Assembly: GCA_030538475.1 (NCBI GenBank)
Contig: JAUNTX010000008.1
Location: 76,728 to 117,050, forward strand
Direction: 5' to 3'
Source: Dermabacter sp.
GTDB lineage: Bacteria; Actinomycetota; Actinomycetes; Actinomycetales; Dermabacteraceae
Length of the DNA stretch: 40,323 bases
The notes beneath the pieces were generated by a model that saw nothing but the letters and a program-made list of their open reading frames with translations, searched no databases and was not told where the DNA came from. The translations under genes and the position numbers were made by a program. Position 1 is the stretch's first letter; each line of letters opens with the position of its first letter. Positions 24,778 through 32,297 of the stretch are shown piece after piece.

Positions 24778-25254
24778 ATGGACCTCCTCGATGCGCTCAT
24801 GGACGCGCCGCTCGCCGAAGCCCGCGCCGCCGCCGCGCCCCCGCGGCGCGATGTGCCCATCGGCGCGGCCGTGTACGACGAGCAAGGGGAACTCATCGCG
24901 TCGGCGGGCAACCGTCGGGAGGCCGACGAGGACCCGACCGCCCACGCGGAAATCCTGGCCCTGCGCGCAGCGGCCCGGGCCCGCGGCCGCTGGAACCTCA
25001 GCGGCTGCACGCTCGCCGTCACGCTCGAGCCCTGCACGATGTGCGCGGGGGCGCTCGTGCTCGCGCGGATCGATCACCTCGTGATCGGGGCCATGGATCC
25101 GAAGGCCGGGGCCGCGGGCTCGCTCTACGACCTGGTACGTGAAGAGCGCCTCAACCACCGGATGCGCGTGAGCACCGGTGTGCGGGACGAGGAATGCGGG
25201 GACCTCCTGCGACAGTTCTTCCGTGCCCTGCGCACCCGGCGGCGCTCGACCTAA
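24778..25254 (+). CDS. tadA: tRNA(Arg) adenosine-34 deaminase TadA
   Basis: A 158-residue zinc-dependent deaminase that converts A34 to inosine in the anticodon of tRNA-Arg(ACG). The zinc/catalytic set is complete: H56-A-E58 (E58 shuttles the proton) and P85-C86-T-M-C89. 'NRREADEDPTAHAEILALR' and 'VIGAMDPKAGAAGSLYDL' are TadA hallmarks. The ATG at 24778 is selected because GAGGA lies 5 nt upstream; the frame is open further up but loses homology there. It runs divergently from upp. Confidence 0.93.
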   Translation: MDLLDALMDAPLAEARAAAAPPRRDVPIGAAVYDEQGELIASAGNRREADEDPTAHAEILALRAAARARGRWNLSGCTLAVTLEPCTMCAGALVLARIDHLVIGAMDPKAGAAGSLYDLVREERLNHRMRVSTGVRDEECGDLLRQFFRALRTRRRST

Positions 25255-25372
25255 CCTCGCCCGCCCCCGGCCTTTCTTCCTCGCCGCGCACCCTCACCCA
25301 CCACCGTCGGCCCCCGGTGAGAGTCGGCGCACACTCGCCCCGCCACGGCTGTGACCTGCGGGTCCGATTATG

Positions 25373-25398
25373 AACACCGAATGCGCAAGGACGGTGTT
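25373..25398. promoter_or_regulatory. Inverted repeat in the met operon promoter region
   Basis: AACACCG (25373-25379) and CGGTGTT (25392-25398) are perfect 7-bp arms separated by 12 nt, just upstream of the -10 box at 25404. The position fits a repressor operator. No SAM riboswitch or T-box is visible in the 163-bp gap, so control by a DNA-binding methionine regulator is the likely alternative. Confidence 0.4.
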
Positions 25399-25403
25399 GC
25401 CCC

Positions 25404-25409
25404 TGATAC
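25404..25409 (+). promoter_or_regulatory. -10 box of the metNIQ operon
   Basis: GATACT lies 8 nt upstream of the GTG at 25418. This places the transcript start at or just before the start codon. Confidence 0.45.
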
Positions 25410-25417
25410 TGGGGAAT

Positions 25418-26434
25418 GTGATCACACTTGACGACCTGACCAAGATCTTTCCCGCCCCCGGCGGGGGAGAGGCCGTGACCGCCCTGAACTCGATCTCCCT
25501 GAGCATCGGCTCGGGCGACATTCACGGCATCGTGGGCCGCTCCGGCGCGGGCAAATCCACCCTCATCCGCTGCCTCACCGGCCTCGAAAAGCCCACGCGC
25601 GGCTCCGTCCGCATCGGCGAGACCGACATCGCTGCGCTGAGCGGCGCCGAACTTCGCGCGGCTCGCCGCAAGATCGGCATGGTGTTCCAGCACGCGAACC
25701 TCCTGGACTCGCGCACGGCCGCGCAGAACATCGCGCACCCGCTGCAGATCGCGGGCGTGCCGCGCGCGGAGATTAAGGAGCGCGTCGCGGAACTCGTCGC
25801 GCTCGTGGGCCTCGAAGGCCGCGAAAACAACTACCCCGCCCAGCTGTCCGGGGGCCAGATTCAGCGCGTCGGCATCGCTCGCGGCCTCGCCGCGAACCCC
25901 GAGGTCCTGCTGTGCGACGAGCCCACGAGCGCGCTCGATCCCGGCACCACGCGCCAGATCCTCACCCTCATCAGTGACCTCCGGCGTCGCCTCGGGATCA
26001 CGGTCGTGCTCATCACCCACGAGATGAGCGTGGTGCGCGAAATCTGCGATCACGTGACGCTGCTCGAAAACGGCCAGATCGTGCAGACGGGCTCCCTCCT
26101 CGAGGTCGCCTCCGACCCGCACGGGCCGCTGTCGCGCGAACTCATCGCGCTCCCGCCCGCCCCCACGGGGATCGACGCGAAGATCGTCAATCTCGACTAC
26201 GGCAACTCCCCCGAACTTAAGACGGCGAGCGACCTCGTGCGCTTCGCCGAAGAGCACGGCGCCCGCGCCGAAGTCGTGGCCGGAACAATCGAGACGATTG
26301 CCGGACGCCAGGTGGGGCGGGTCCAGCTCGCCATCCGCAACGAGAGCGGCGCCCCCATTTCCGAAGAAGGCCTCGCGAAGTTCTTCGCCGACTGCACGGC
26401 CGCCAACATCGTCGCCGAGGAGGTCCAGCCGTGA
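25418..26434 (+). CDS. metN: Methionine ABC transporter ATP-binding protein MetN
   Basis: A 338-residue ATPase subunit of the methionine importer. It has Walker A 'GRSGAGKST' (about 40-48), a Q-loop in 'GMVFQHANLL', the ABC signature 'LSGGQIQRVGIARGL', Walker B 'VLLCDEPTSALD' and the switch His in 'VVLITHEMS'. The C-terminal about 80 residues ('RVQLAIRNESGAPISEEGLA') form the NIL regulatory domain, which in MetN homologues binds methionine inside the cell and inhibits transport. The start is GTG 25418, 8 nt after a -10 box and without a Shine-Dalgarno sequence, so translation is probably leaderless. The stop codon overlaps the metI start by 4 bp (GTGA). Confidence 0.95.
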   Translation: MITLDDLTKIFPAPGGGEAVTALNSISLSIGSGDIHGIVGRSGAGKSTLIRCLTGLEKPTRGSVRIGETDIAALSGAELRAARRKIGMVFQHANLLDSRTAAQNIAHPLQIAGVPRAEIKERVAELVALVGLEGRENNYPAQLSGGQIQRVGIARGLAANPEVLLCDEPTSALDPGTTRQILTLISDLRRRLGITVVLITHEMSVVREICDHVTLLENGQIVQTGSLLEVASDPHGPLSRELIALPPAPTGIDAKIVNLDYGNSPELKTASDLVRFAEEHGARAEVVAGTIETIAGRQVGRVQLAIRNESGAPISEEGLAKFFADCTAANIVAEEVQP

Positions 26435-27135
26435 TCGACACCATCCAGGAGTGGCTCAAAGACCCCGTCTTCACCTCCACCACCACCAACTCGTCCCTGT
26501 GGATCAACACGTGGCTCACCATCTACATGGTGCTGTGGACCATGGTGCTCACCGTGCTGCTCGGCACCCCGCTCGGCGTCCTCCTGTTCGAGCTGTCCCG
26601 TGCCACGAGCCGCAAAGCCCGCAGCACCTATCAGGTGGTGGGTTTCATCGTGAACGTGCTGCGCAGCTTCCCGTTCATCATCCTCATCATCGCCCTGCTG
26701 CCGGTCACCGGGGCCCTGCTCGGCCGGTCCACGGGCGCCAATGCCGCGATCGTGTCGCTCACCATCGCCGCCGTTCCATTCCTCGCCCGCCTCGTGGAAA
26801 CCGCCCTGCGCGACATTCCCGCGGGCAAGATCGAAGCCGTCGAAATGATGGGCGCGAGCCGCCTCCAGGTGATCCGGCAAGTGCTCATCGCGGAAGCCCT
26901 GCCGGGCATCATCGCCGCGGTCACGACCACAACCATCGGCGTCGTCGGCTACTCCGCGATGGCCGGCACCGTCGGCGCGGGCGGCCTCGGAGACCTCGCG
27001 TACCGCAAGGGGTACATGAGCTACAACAACCTCGTCATGGTCTCCACCGTCGTCATGCTCGTGCTGCTCGTCGTCCTCGTCCAGGTGGTCGGCGACTGGC
27101 TCTCGCGCAAGGTCGATCACCGCGCCAAGAGCTGA
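26431..27135 (+). CDS. metI: Methionine ABC transporter permease MetI
   Basis: A 234-residue permease with five or six membrane helices. The coupling helix is 'EAVEMMGASRLQVIRQVLIA' (about 148-167; the EAA motif), which contacts MetN. 'VGYSAMAGTVGAGGLGDLAY' is a strong MetI hallmark. It forms the translocation path for D/L-methionine and related compounds. The GTG start overlaps the metN stop codon, and the Shine-Dalgarno GAGGAGG lies within metN. The gap to metQ is 110 bp, with a small GC stem. Confidence 0.95.
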   Translation: MIDTIQEWLKDPVFTSTTTNSSLWINTWLTIYMVLWTMVLTVLLGTPLGVLLFELSRATSRKARSTYQVVGFIVNVLRSFPFIILIIALLPVTGALLGRSTGANAAIVSLTIAAVPFLARLVETALRDIPAGKIEAVEMMGASRLQVIRQVLIAEALPGIIAAVTTTTIGVVGYSAMAGTVGAGGLGDLAYRKGYMSYNNLVMVSTVVMLVLLVVLVQVVGDWLSRKVDHRAKS

Positions 27136-27245
27136 CGCGGCCCCGTCGGCCCGCCACCCCCACGTCACATCACTTCACATTTCTCGCGCGCCCAGGCCCG
27201 ACCCGGGCACGCTTATCCGGTCCACCCCCGTGTCAAGGAGAACTC

Positions 27246-28103
27246 ATGACCACGCTCAACCGCCGTACCCTCTTCACCGCAGGCGCCGGCCTCGCTGGCC
27301 TCGGCGTCCTCGCCGCCTGCTCCTCGGGCGTTGAAACCGCCGCGGGCGACGGCAGCGCCGATGCCGACGGCGTCACCACCCTCGTGGTGGGCGCCTCGCC
27401 CGTCCCGCACGCCGTGATCCTCGAGTTCGTGCGCGACAACCTGGCCGAGGACGCGAAGCTCAACCTGGAGATCCGCGAATACACCGACTACATCCTGCCG
27501 AACAAGGACCTGGCCTCGAAGGATCTCAACGCGAACTTCTTCCAGACCGTCCCCTACCTCGAGACCGAGATCAAGGAGAACGACTACGCGTTCACCCCCG
27601 GCAAGGGCGTGCACGTGGAGCCGCTCGGCCTCTACTCCGAGCAGGTGGGCTCCGTCGCCGAGATTCCCGACGGCGCCGAGATCGCCATCCCGAACGACCC
27701 GACGAACCGCGGCCGCGGCCTGGCACTGCTGGCCGATGCCGGTCTCATCACCCTGGCCGACGGGGCTGGCGCGACGGGCGCGAGCGTGGATCAGGTGGCC
27801 GAGAACCCGAAGAACCTCACGTTCACGGAGCTGGAGGGCGCGATGATTCCCCGCTCGCTGAGCGACTTCGCCGCCGCCGTCATCAACGGCAACTACGCGC
27901 TCGAGGCGGGCCTGAGCCCCGCCGAGGACGCCATTCACATCGAGCCCGGCGAAGGCAACCCCAACGCGAACCTCCTCGTGTGGCGCACCGAGGACGATGG
28001 CAATGCCGCTCTCGCGAAGCTCGAGGAACTTCTGCACACCGACGAGGTGCGCGAGTTCATCAAGACGACCTACTCGAACGGGTCGGTCATCCCCGCCTTC
28101 TAA
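27246..28103 (+). CDS. metQ: Methionine-binding lipoprotein MetQ
   Basis: A 285-residue substrate-binding lipoprotein of the NlpA/MetQ family. The signal peptide has an RR motif (LNRRTLFTAG) and lipobox LAAC with Cys25, so it is anchored on the outer leaflet. 'LVVGASPVPHAVILEF' and 'NKDLASKDLNANFFQTVPYL' are family landmarks, and 'AIPNDPTNRGRGLALLADAG' and 'YALEAGLSPAEDAIHIE' line the methionine site. It delivers methionine to MetNI. A strong Shine-Dalgarno (AAGGAGAA, 4-5 nt) precedes the ATG. A 13-bp terminator follows the gene. Confidence 0.95.
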   Translation: MTTLNRRTLFTAGAGLAGLGVLAACSSGVETAAGDGSADADGVTTLVVGASPVPHAVILEFVRDNLAEDAKLNLEIREYTDYILPNKDLASKDLNANFFQTVPYLETEIKENDYAFTPGKGVHVEPLGLYSEQVGSVAEIPDGAEIAIPNDPTNRGRGLALLADAGLITLADGAGATGASVDQVAENPKNLTFTELEGAMIPRSLSDFAAAVINGNYALEAGLSPAEDAIHIEPGEGNPNANLLVWRTEDDGNAALAKLEELLHTDEVREFIKTTYSNGSVIPAF

Positions 28104-28127
28104 TCGTTCGGCCGCCCGGCCATGCAC

Positions 28128-28165
28128 ATGGGCCACGTGGAAAGTTATCCACGTGGCCCATTTCT
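28128..28165 (+). terminator. Rho-independent terminator of metNIQ
   Basis: A perfect 13-bp stem (ATGGGCCACGTGG and its complement) closes an 8-nt AT-rich loop and is followed by TTTCT. It lies 24 nt after the metQ stop codon. Confidence 0.85.
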
Positions 28166-28177
28166 GTGCGCAGAAAA

Positions 28178-28191
28178 TATGTCAACATAGT
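28178..28191 (+). promoter_or_regulatory. Promoter/operator candidate for the large membrane protein gene
   Basis: TATGT-CA-ACATA (28178-28189) is a perfect palindrome that overlaps a CATAGT -10-like box (28186-28191), 50 nt upstream of the ATG at 28241. A similar CAGCATAG element lies about 50 nt upstream of the paralogous gene at 31190. No convincing -35 is visible. Confidence 0.35.
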
Positions 28192-28240
28192 GGCGCGGCA
28201 ATCTTTGCCCTCTCCTCATCCTCGTCGAGAAAGCTTGCTC

Positions 28241-31003
28241 ATGTCTCATCCCCACCCCGGCGGCGACAGCGCCGCCCCCGAACCCACGGTCGTGACGCCG
28301 CCCGCGAAGGACGGCACCGAACAGATCCGCGCCGCCGTGGGGAACCCGCTTCCCTCGCTCCTCGTGGCCCTGGCCAGCTACGGCAGCGGCCTCGTCGCCG
28401 CCGTCGTCGTCCTCGTGGCCTCCTTCGCCGCGAACTTGGTCTTTGACGGAGCCTGGTCGGACACGCTGTTCGGCACCTCCGGAAGTGACCCGATGACCTC
28501 TGTCAGCGGTTCCGGGCCCGGCCTTTTCCAGATGATCCTCTTCTACGTGGGTCTGCCCGCGCAGCTCGTGGCAGCGGCCTTCCTTGGCCGGTACGGCGTG
28601 AAGGGCTCCGGCACTCTCGATGCCGGCTTCCTTGGCAGCTACCCGGTGGAGGGCTCGGCCCACGTCCTGCTTGTGCCGTGGCTGGTCCTTGCCGCCGTGT
28701 TGGCCGTCGCCTTCCTCGGGGGCCGCAGGATCGAACGCCGTGCCCCCGGCGCCGCCCCAGGCCAGGTGTGGCTCCAGGCGGGGCTCGGTGCCGCGGCCGT
28801 CGCGATCCTTTCCACGCTCGGGATCCTCATCTTCGCGCTGCGCGTCTCCGAGGGCCTTGACGGCCTGAGCATCACGGTGCGCACCGAAGCGATCCTCCCC
28901 TTCCTCACGATGCTCCTGTTCATCAGCTCGAGCATCGTGCTCGGCCGCCTGAGCGTTCGCCCCCGCCCCTCGTGGTGGCCCCGGGTGCGGGAACTTAGCG
29001 ACGGCGTGAAGCTCGCGCTTGCTCATGCCGCAGTCGCCACCCTCGTGGGCGGGATCCTCGCCATCATCGGCGTGTCGGCCGCCTCGCTGTCCTCGGGTGA
29101 AGATCTGGGGACTGTGCTCGCCTCCGCCGCCGGGTGGTTGCTGCTTGTCCCGCTGCTCATCGGTCAGTTCTTTACCCAGTTCTTCGGGCTCAGCGTCTTT
29201 TCTGCCTCGGGTGCGAGGGCGACGCAGATTCTTTTTAGTTCCGACGCTACCTACGTGAGCATGTTCAGCGCCCAGTGGTGGATCGTCATCTTCGCGGTGC
29301 TCGCGAGCCTCGCCCTCATCGTCCTCGCCTCGCTCGTGTGGCGTCAGTCCCGGACCCACGCACCGGGCGATACGCTCGCGGCCGTGACCTCGTGGGCGGC
29401 CCTGCCCGTCGCCTACGGCGCGTTCGCCGTGGTCGGCCTCATTGTCGGAGGTCTGGGCCTCTCGGTGACGATTCCCGAAGAGCTGGGCTACTTCCTCGGA
29501 CTCAGTGATGGCAGGTACGCGGCCTCGGTGGGGCTCGCGTGGTGGACCCCGGTCCTCGCGATCCTTGCCGGTCTCATCATCGAGGTGCTGTCGCGCTACG
29601 CGGCGCCGTTCATCGGGGGTGTTCTTCCCGTGAACCTCGGCCGGTTCATCCACGCCTCGGCGCCCGTGGCGGCGGCCGCGTCCGCTGCCGGTGCGTCCGC
29701 TGCGGCCGTCCAGGCCGGCGGTGCCGGGAGCGCCGGTGCCGAATCCGCGAGCGAAGACGAGGCGCCGTCCACCGCCCATGCCGCCGAGGCAGGGGAGTCG
29801 CCGGAAGGCGCCGGGGAACGGGCCGGTGGCGAGTCCACTAGCGCTGAGTCCTCTGGCTCTGACTCCACCGGTGCTCAGTCCACCGGCAGTGTGCCCGTCG
29901 GCCCTCCCGTGGCCGAACCGGTCCCCGCCTCCGCGCCTCTTTCTCCCCGAGCGAAGAAGGGCCTGCTCGTGGGAGGCATCGCGATCGGTGCGGCCGTTCT
30001 GCTCGCCATCGCCGCGGGTATCGGCATCTCCGTCGCCAACGGCACCGTGTTCAGCCCGACCACCAAGGTCGAGGCGTACATGAGTGCCATCGAGGACGGT
30101 CGCTTCGGCGATGCGGCAGAGCTCGCCCCGCCGAACATCGCCAACGGCAACCGCGTCCTGCTCACGAACGAGGTGGGCGCCGCGACGACCGACCGCATTT
30201 CCTCCTACACGGTCGATCAGACGACCGTTCAGGGGGACTGGGCGAGCGTCACCGTCACGTCCGAGCTCGACGGCGTGAGTCAGACGCAGGTGTTTGAGCT
30301 GGCCCGCACCGGGAACTCGTTCCTGATTTTCCCCGAGTGGACGCTTCAGCCACCGGAGTACGGCTACGTGTCGATGCCCGTTTCTGCGGCCGGGACGTTG
30401 AGCGTCAACGGCGTTGAGGTGGATGCCAGCAGCGCTACCGTGCCGCGGGAGGGGGCATACACCTCGATGGGCATGATGGAGGACTCCGTGCCCCTGCCCG
30501 CCTTCCCCGGCACGTACACGATCACGCGGGAGGTTTCGAGCGAGTACCTCGATGTTGACGAGGTCACCGTGGCCGTCAGCGGGAGCGGTCCCGCCCACGA
30601 ATCCGGCACGTGGGCCCCGACGCTCAATGCGAAGGGCTTCGAGCGGGTCAACGAACTCGTCAAGGCCGAGATCGACGCGTGCTTCAAGGACCACACGGAA
30701 TCGACCTTCCCGTTGGACTCGACGTGCCGGTCGCTCAACTCGTCCATCTACGTGTACGGAAGGGCCGACGGGACGCCCGCCAGTTGGAGCGTTACGTCCT
30801 ACCCGCTGGTCTCCCTCCAGGAGACCAGTGACGGCTGGTCGCTCTCGACCAACCAGCGTGGAAAGACGACGTACACGTACATGCAGAAGCGGTTCGGAAC
30901 GGAGGAGCCAACCGAGGAGCGCGAGGAGGGGACTCTCAGCGTGAGCGGTGATGTGACCGTGAACGACGAGGGCGACCTCGAGGTCGTCTTGGATCGCTAC
31001 TGA
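28241..31003 (+). CDS. Large polytopic membrane protein with C-terminal extracellular domain, function unknown
   Basis: A 920-residue protein in three parts. Residues about 35-470 hold roughly ten hydrophobic segments with little charge. Residues about 470-566 are an Ala/Gly/Ser/Glu-rich linker, probably disordered. One further helix ('LLVGGIAIGAAVLLAIAAGI', about 576-595) precedes an extracellular domain of about 320 residues. That domain opens with 'AYMSAIEDGRFGDAAELAPP' and has repeated beta-rich stretches and 'LPAFPGTYTITREVSSEYL'. Two Cys (in 'IDACF' and 'STCRSLN') could form a disulfide. The C-terminal part is paralogous to the next gene. TcaA-like or zinc-ribbon-anchored surface proteins have a similar build, but I recognise no named family. 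ATG 28241 has a GAGAAAG 7 nt upstream; the frame is open further back into metQ but that part is not coding. Confidence 0.75.
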   Translation: MSHPHPGGDSAAPEPTVVTPPAKDGTEQIRAAVGNPLPSLLVALASYGSGLVAAVVVLVASFAANLVFDGAWSDTLFGTSGSDPMTSVSGSGPGLFQMILFYVGLPAQLVAAAFLGRYGVKGSGTLDAGFLGSYPVEGSAHVLLVPWLVLAAVLAVAFLGGRRIERRAPGAAPGQVWLQAGLGAAAVAILSTLGILIFALRVSEGLDGLSITVRTEAILPFLTMLLFISSSIVLGRLSVRPRPSWWPRVRELSDGVKLALAHAAVATLVGGILAIIGVSAASLSSGEDLGTVLASAAGWLLLVPLLIGQFFTQFFGLSVFSASGARATQILFSSDATYVSMFSAQWWIVIFAVLASLALIVLASLVWRQSRTHAPGDTLAAVTSWAALPVAYGAFAVVGLIVGGLGLSVTIPEELGYFLGLSDGRYAASVGLAWWTPVLAILAGLIIEVLSRYAAPFIGGVLPVNLGRFIHASAPVAAAASAAGASAAAVQAGGAGSAGAESASEDEAPSTAHAAEAGESPEGAGERAGGESTSAESSGSDSTGAQSTGSVPVGPPVAEPVPASAPLSPRAKKGLLVGGIAIGAAVLLAIAAGIGISVANGTVFSPTTKVEAYMSAIEDGRFGDAAELAPPNIANGNRVLLTNEVGAATTDRISSYTVDQTTVQGDWASVTVTSELDGVSQTQVFELARTGNSFLIFPEWTLQPPEYGYVSMPVSAAGTLSVNGVEVDASSATVPREGAYTSMGMMEDSVPLPAFPGTYTITREVSSEYLDVDEVTVAVSGSGPAHESGTWAPTLNAKGFERVNELVKAEIDACFKDHTESTFPLDSTCRSLNSSIYVYGRADGTPASWSVTSYPLVSLQETSDGWSLSTNQRGKTTYTYMQKRFGTEEPTEEREEGTLSVSGDVTVNDEGDLEVVLDRY

Positions 31004-31081
31004 CCGATTCCCCCCCCGGCCCCGCAAGCGAGTCACCGGTCCGCTCGCGGGACGCCACCCCGTTCGGGGGACAACTACCCA

Positions 31082-31126
31082 GCGGCGGGCCCGCATTGCT
31101 GACGCGATGGGGGCCCGCCGCCTTTT
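31082..31126 (+). terminator. Rho-independent terminator after the large membrane protein gene
   Basis: GCGGCGGGCCC (31082-31092) pairs with GGGCCCGCCGC (31111-31121): 11 bp, 18-nt loop, followed by CTTTT. It separates the two paralogous genes into different transcripts. Confidence 0.75.
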
Positions 31127-31189
31127 GTGCGTGTGGCAGCATAGATCCTCGGAAATTCGTGCTTCACACCCGCTCAAGAAGGACCACCG

Positions 31190-32290
31190 ATGGGCTCACT
31201 CGACATCTCCCCTGCCGCAGCACACCGCGGATCGTTCTCGCCGAAAGCCGAGAAGCGACTCATCGTCGGCTGCGCAGCGGCCTTCGCGGTCATCGTCCTC
31301 GCGATCATCGCGGGCTTCGGGATCGCCGCCTACCGGACCATGGAGTTCAGCCCAGAGGCGAAGGTAACGGAATACCTCGAGGCCATCGAGGACGGGCGGT
31401 TCGGCGACGCCGCCGCCCTCGCCCCGCCCGATATTGCCGACGGCAACCAGATCCTGCTCACTAACGAGGTGGGCGCCGCGACCACCGAGCGCCTCACCTC
31501 CTTTGAGATCCGCAGCGTGAGCGTGGATGGGGATCGCGCGACGGTGGAAGCGGAGATGGAGATGAATGGTTCGCGGACGTGGGAGGTCTTTGAGCTGACC
31601 CGCTCCGGTACCGCGTTCTTCGTGTTCCCCGTATGGGAGCTCGTGCCGCCGAAGTATTCCGTGGTCTTCATGAATGCCGAGGCGGAGGTTGATTCCTTGG
31701 ACGTGAACGGTGTGGAGGTCGACGCGAGCGCGGCCACGGCGCCGCAGGACGGCCCTTATGCCACGAACCCTGATGTCGGGCTGATCCCCCTGCCCGCGTT
31801 CCCCGGCACCTATCCGATCACGCCGCTGTACTCGAGCGAGTACGTCGAGGCTGATGCGATGACGCTGCGGATGGAGCCCGGCGGATCCACTGACCAGGAG
31901 GGAGACTGGACTCCCCGGCTCAGCGCCGCGGGGGAGGCCCGTGTCAACGAACTCGTCGCGGAGCAGATCGACGCCTGCTATGCCGGACAGACGGAACCGC
32001 GGCTCAGTGACGAGGGCCTGTGTCGCAGGATCCAGGCCCCCATCAGCGACAAGGCCGACGGTATCCCCGGTCGGTGGCAGGTGGATGCCTACCCCCAGAT
32101 GGAGGCGCTCAAGATGTCCGAGGGGTGGCAGATCTACCCCGGTGATGCCCAGAAGGGGCAGGCCACCTACACCTACACCGGCGCGGGAGGAGCAGGGGAG
32201 AAGACATACACGCGCACGATGGTGGGCATGTTCGGCAACCTCACCGTGAACGACGACGGCGACGTCGAGATCGACTGGGACGAATACTGA
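31190..32290 (+). CDS. Single-pass membrane protein, paralogue of the preceding protein's extracellular part
   Basis: A 366-residue protein: a short cytoplasmic N-terminus, one membrane helix (about 25-47, 'LIVGCAAAFAVIVLAIIAGF'), then about 320 extracellular residues. It aligns with the last 345 residues of the upstream protein throughout: 'AIEDGRFGDAAALAPPDIAD', 'ILLTNEVGAATTERLTSF', 'LDVNGVEVDASAATAPQDG', 'LPAFPGTYPITPLYSSEY', 'RVNELVAEQIDAC' and 'NLTVNDDGDVEIDWDEY' all have close counterparts. The two Cys are conserved. It has no polytopic domain and no linker. Function is unknown. AAGAAGGA lies 7 nt before the ATG. A duplication followed by loss or gain of the N-terminal part is the simplest origin. 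Confidence 0.75.
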   Translation: MGSLDISPAAAHRGSFSPKAEKRLIVGCAAAFAVIVLAIIAGFGIAAYRTMEFSPEAKVTEYLEAIEDGRFGDAAALAPPDIADGNQILLTNEVGAATTERLTSFEIRSVSVDGDRATVEAEMEMNGSRTWEVFELTRSGTAFFVFPVWELVPPKYSVVFMNAEAEVDSLDVNGVEVDASAATAPQDGPYATNPDVGLIPLPAFPGTYPITPLYSSEYVEADAMTLRMEPGGSTDQEGDWTPRLSAAGEARVNELVAEQIDACYAGQTEPRLSDEGLCRRIQAPISDKADGIPGRWQVDAYPQMEALKMSEGWQIYPGDAQKGQATYTYTGAGGAGEKTYTRTMVGMFGNLTVNDDGDVEIDWDEY

Positions 32291-32297
32291 TCGCGGT

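Noticed and set aside
25255-25417. SAM riboswitch or T-box upstream of metN
   Set aside because: No conserved cores are visible, and the transcript appears to start at the GTG.
27980-28240. N-terminal extension of the large membrane protein back into metQ
   Set aside because: It overlaps the metQ 3' end and runs through its terminator; the added residues are Arg/His-rich and have no family character.
28145-31177. Very long open frame (about 1010 codons) on the minus strand opposite the large membrane protein gene
   Set aside because: It is an Arg/His/Gly/Glu-rich antisense shadow caused by high GC third positions; the plus strand has clear membrane helices, a paralogue and a proper start.
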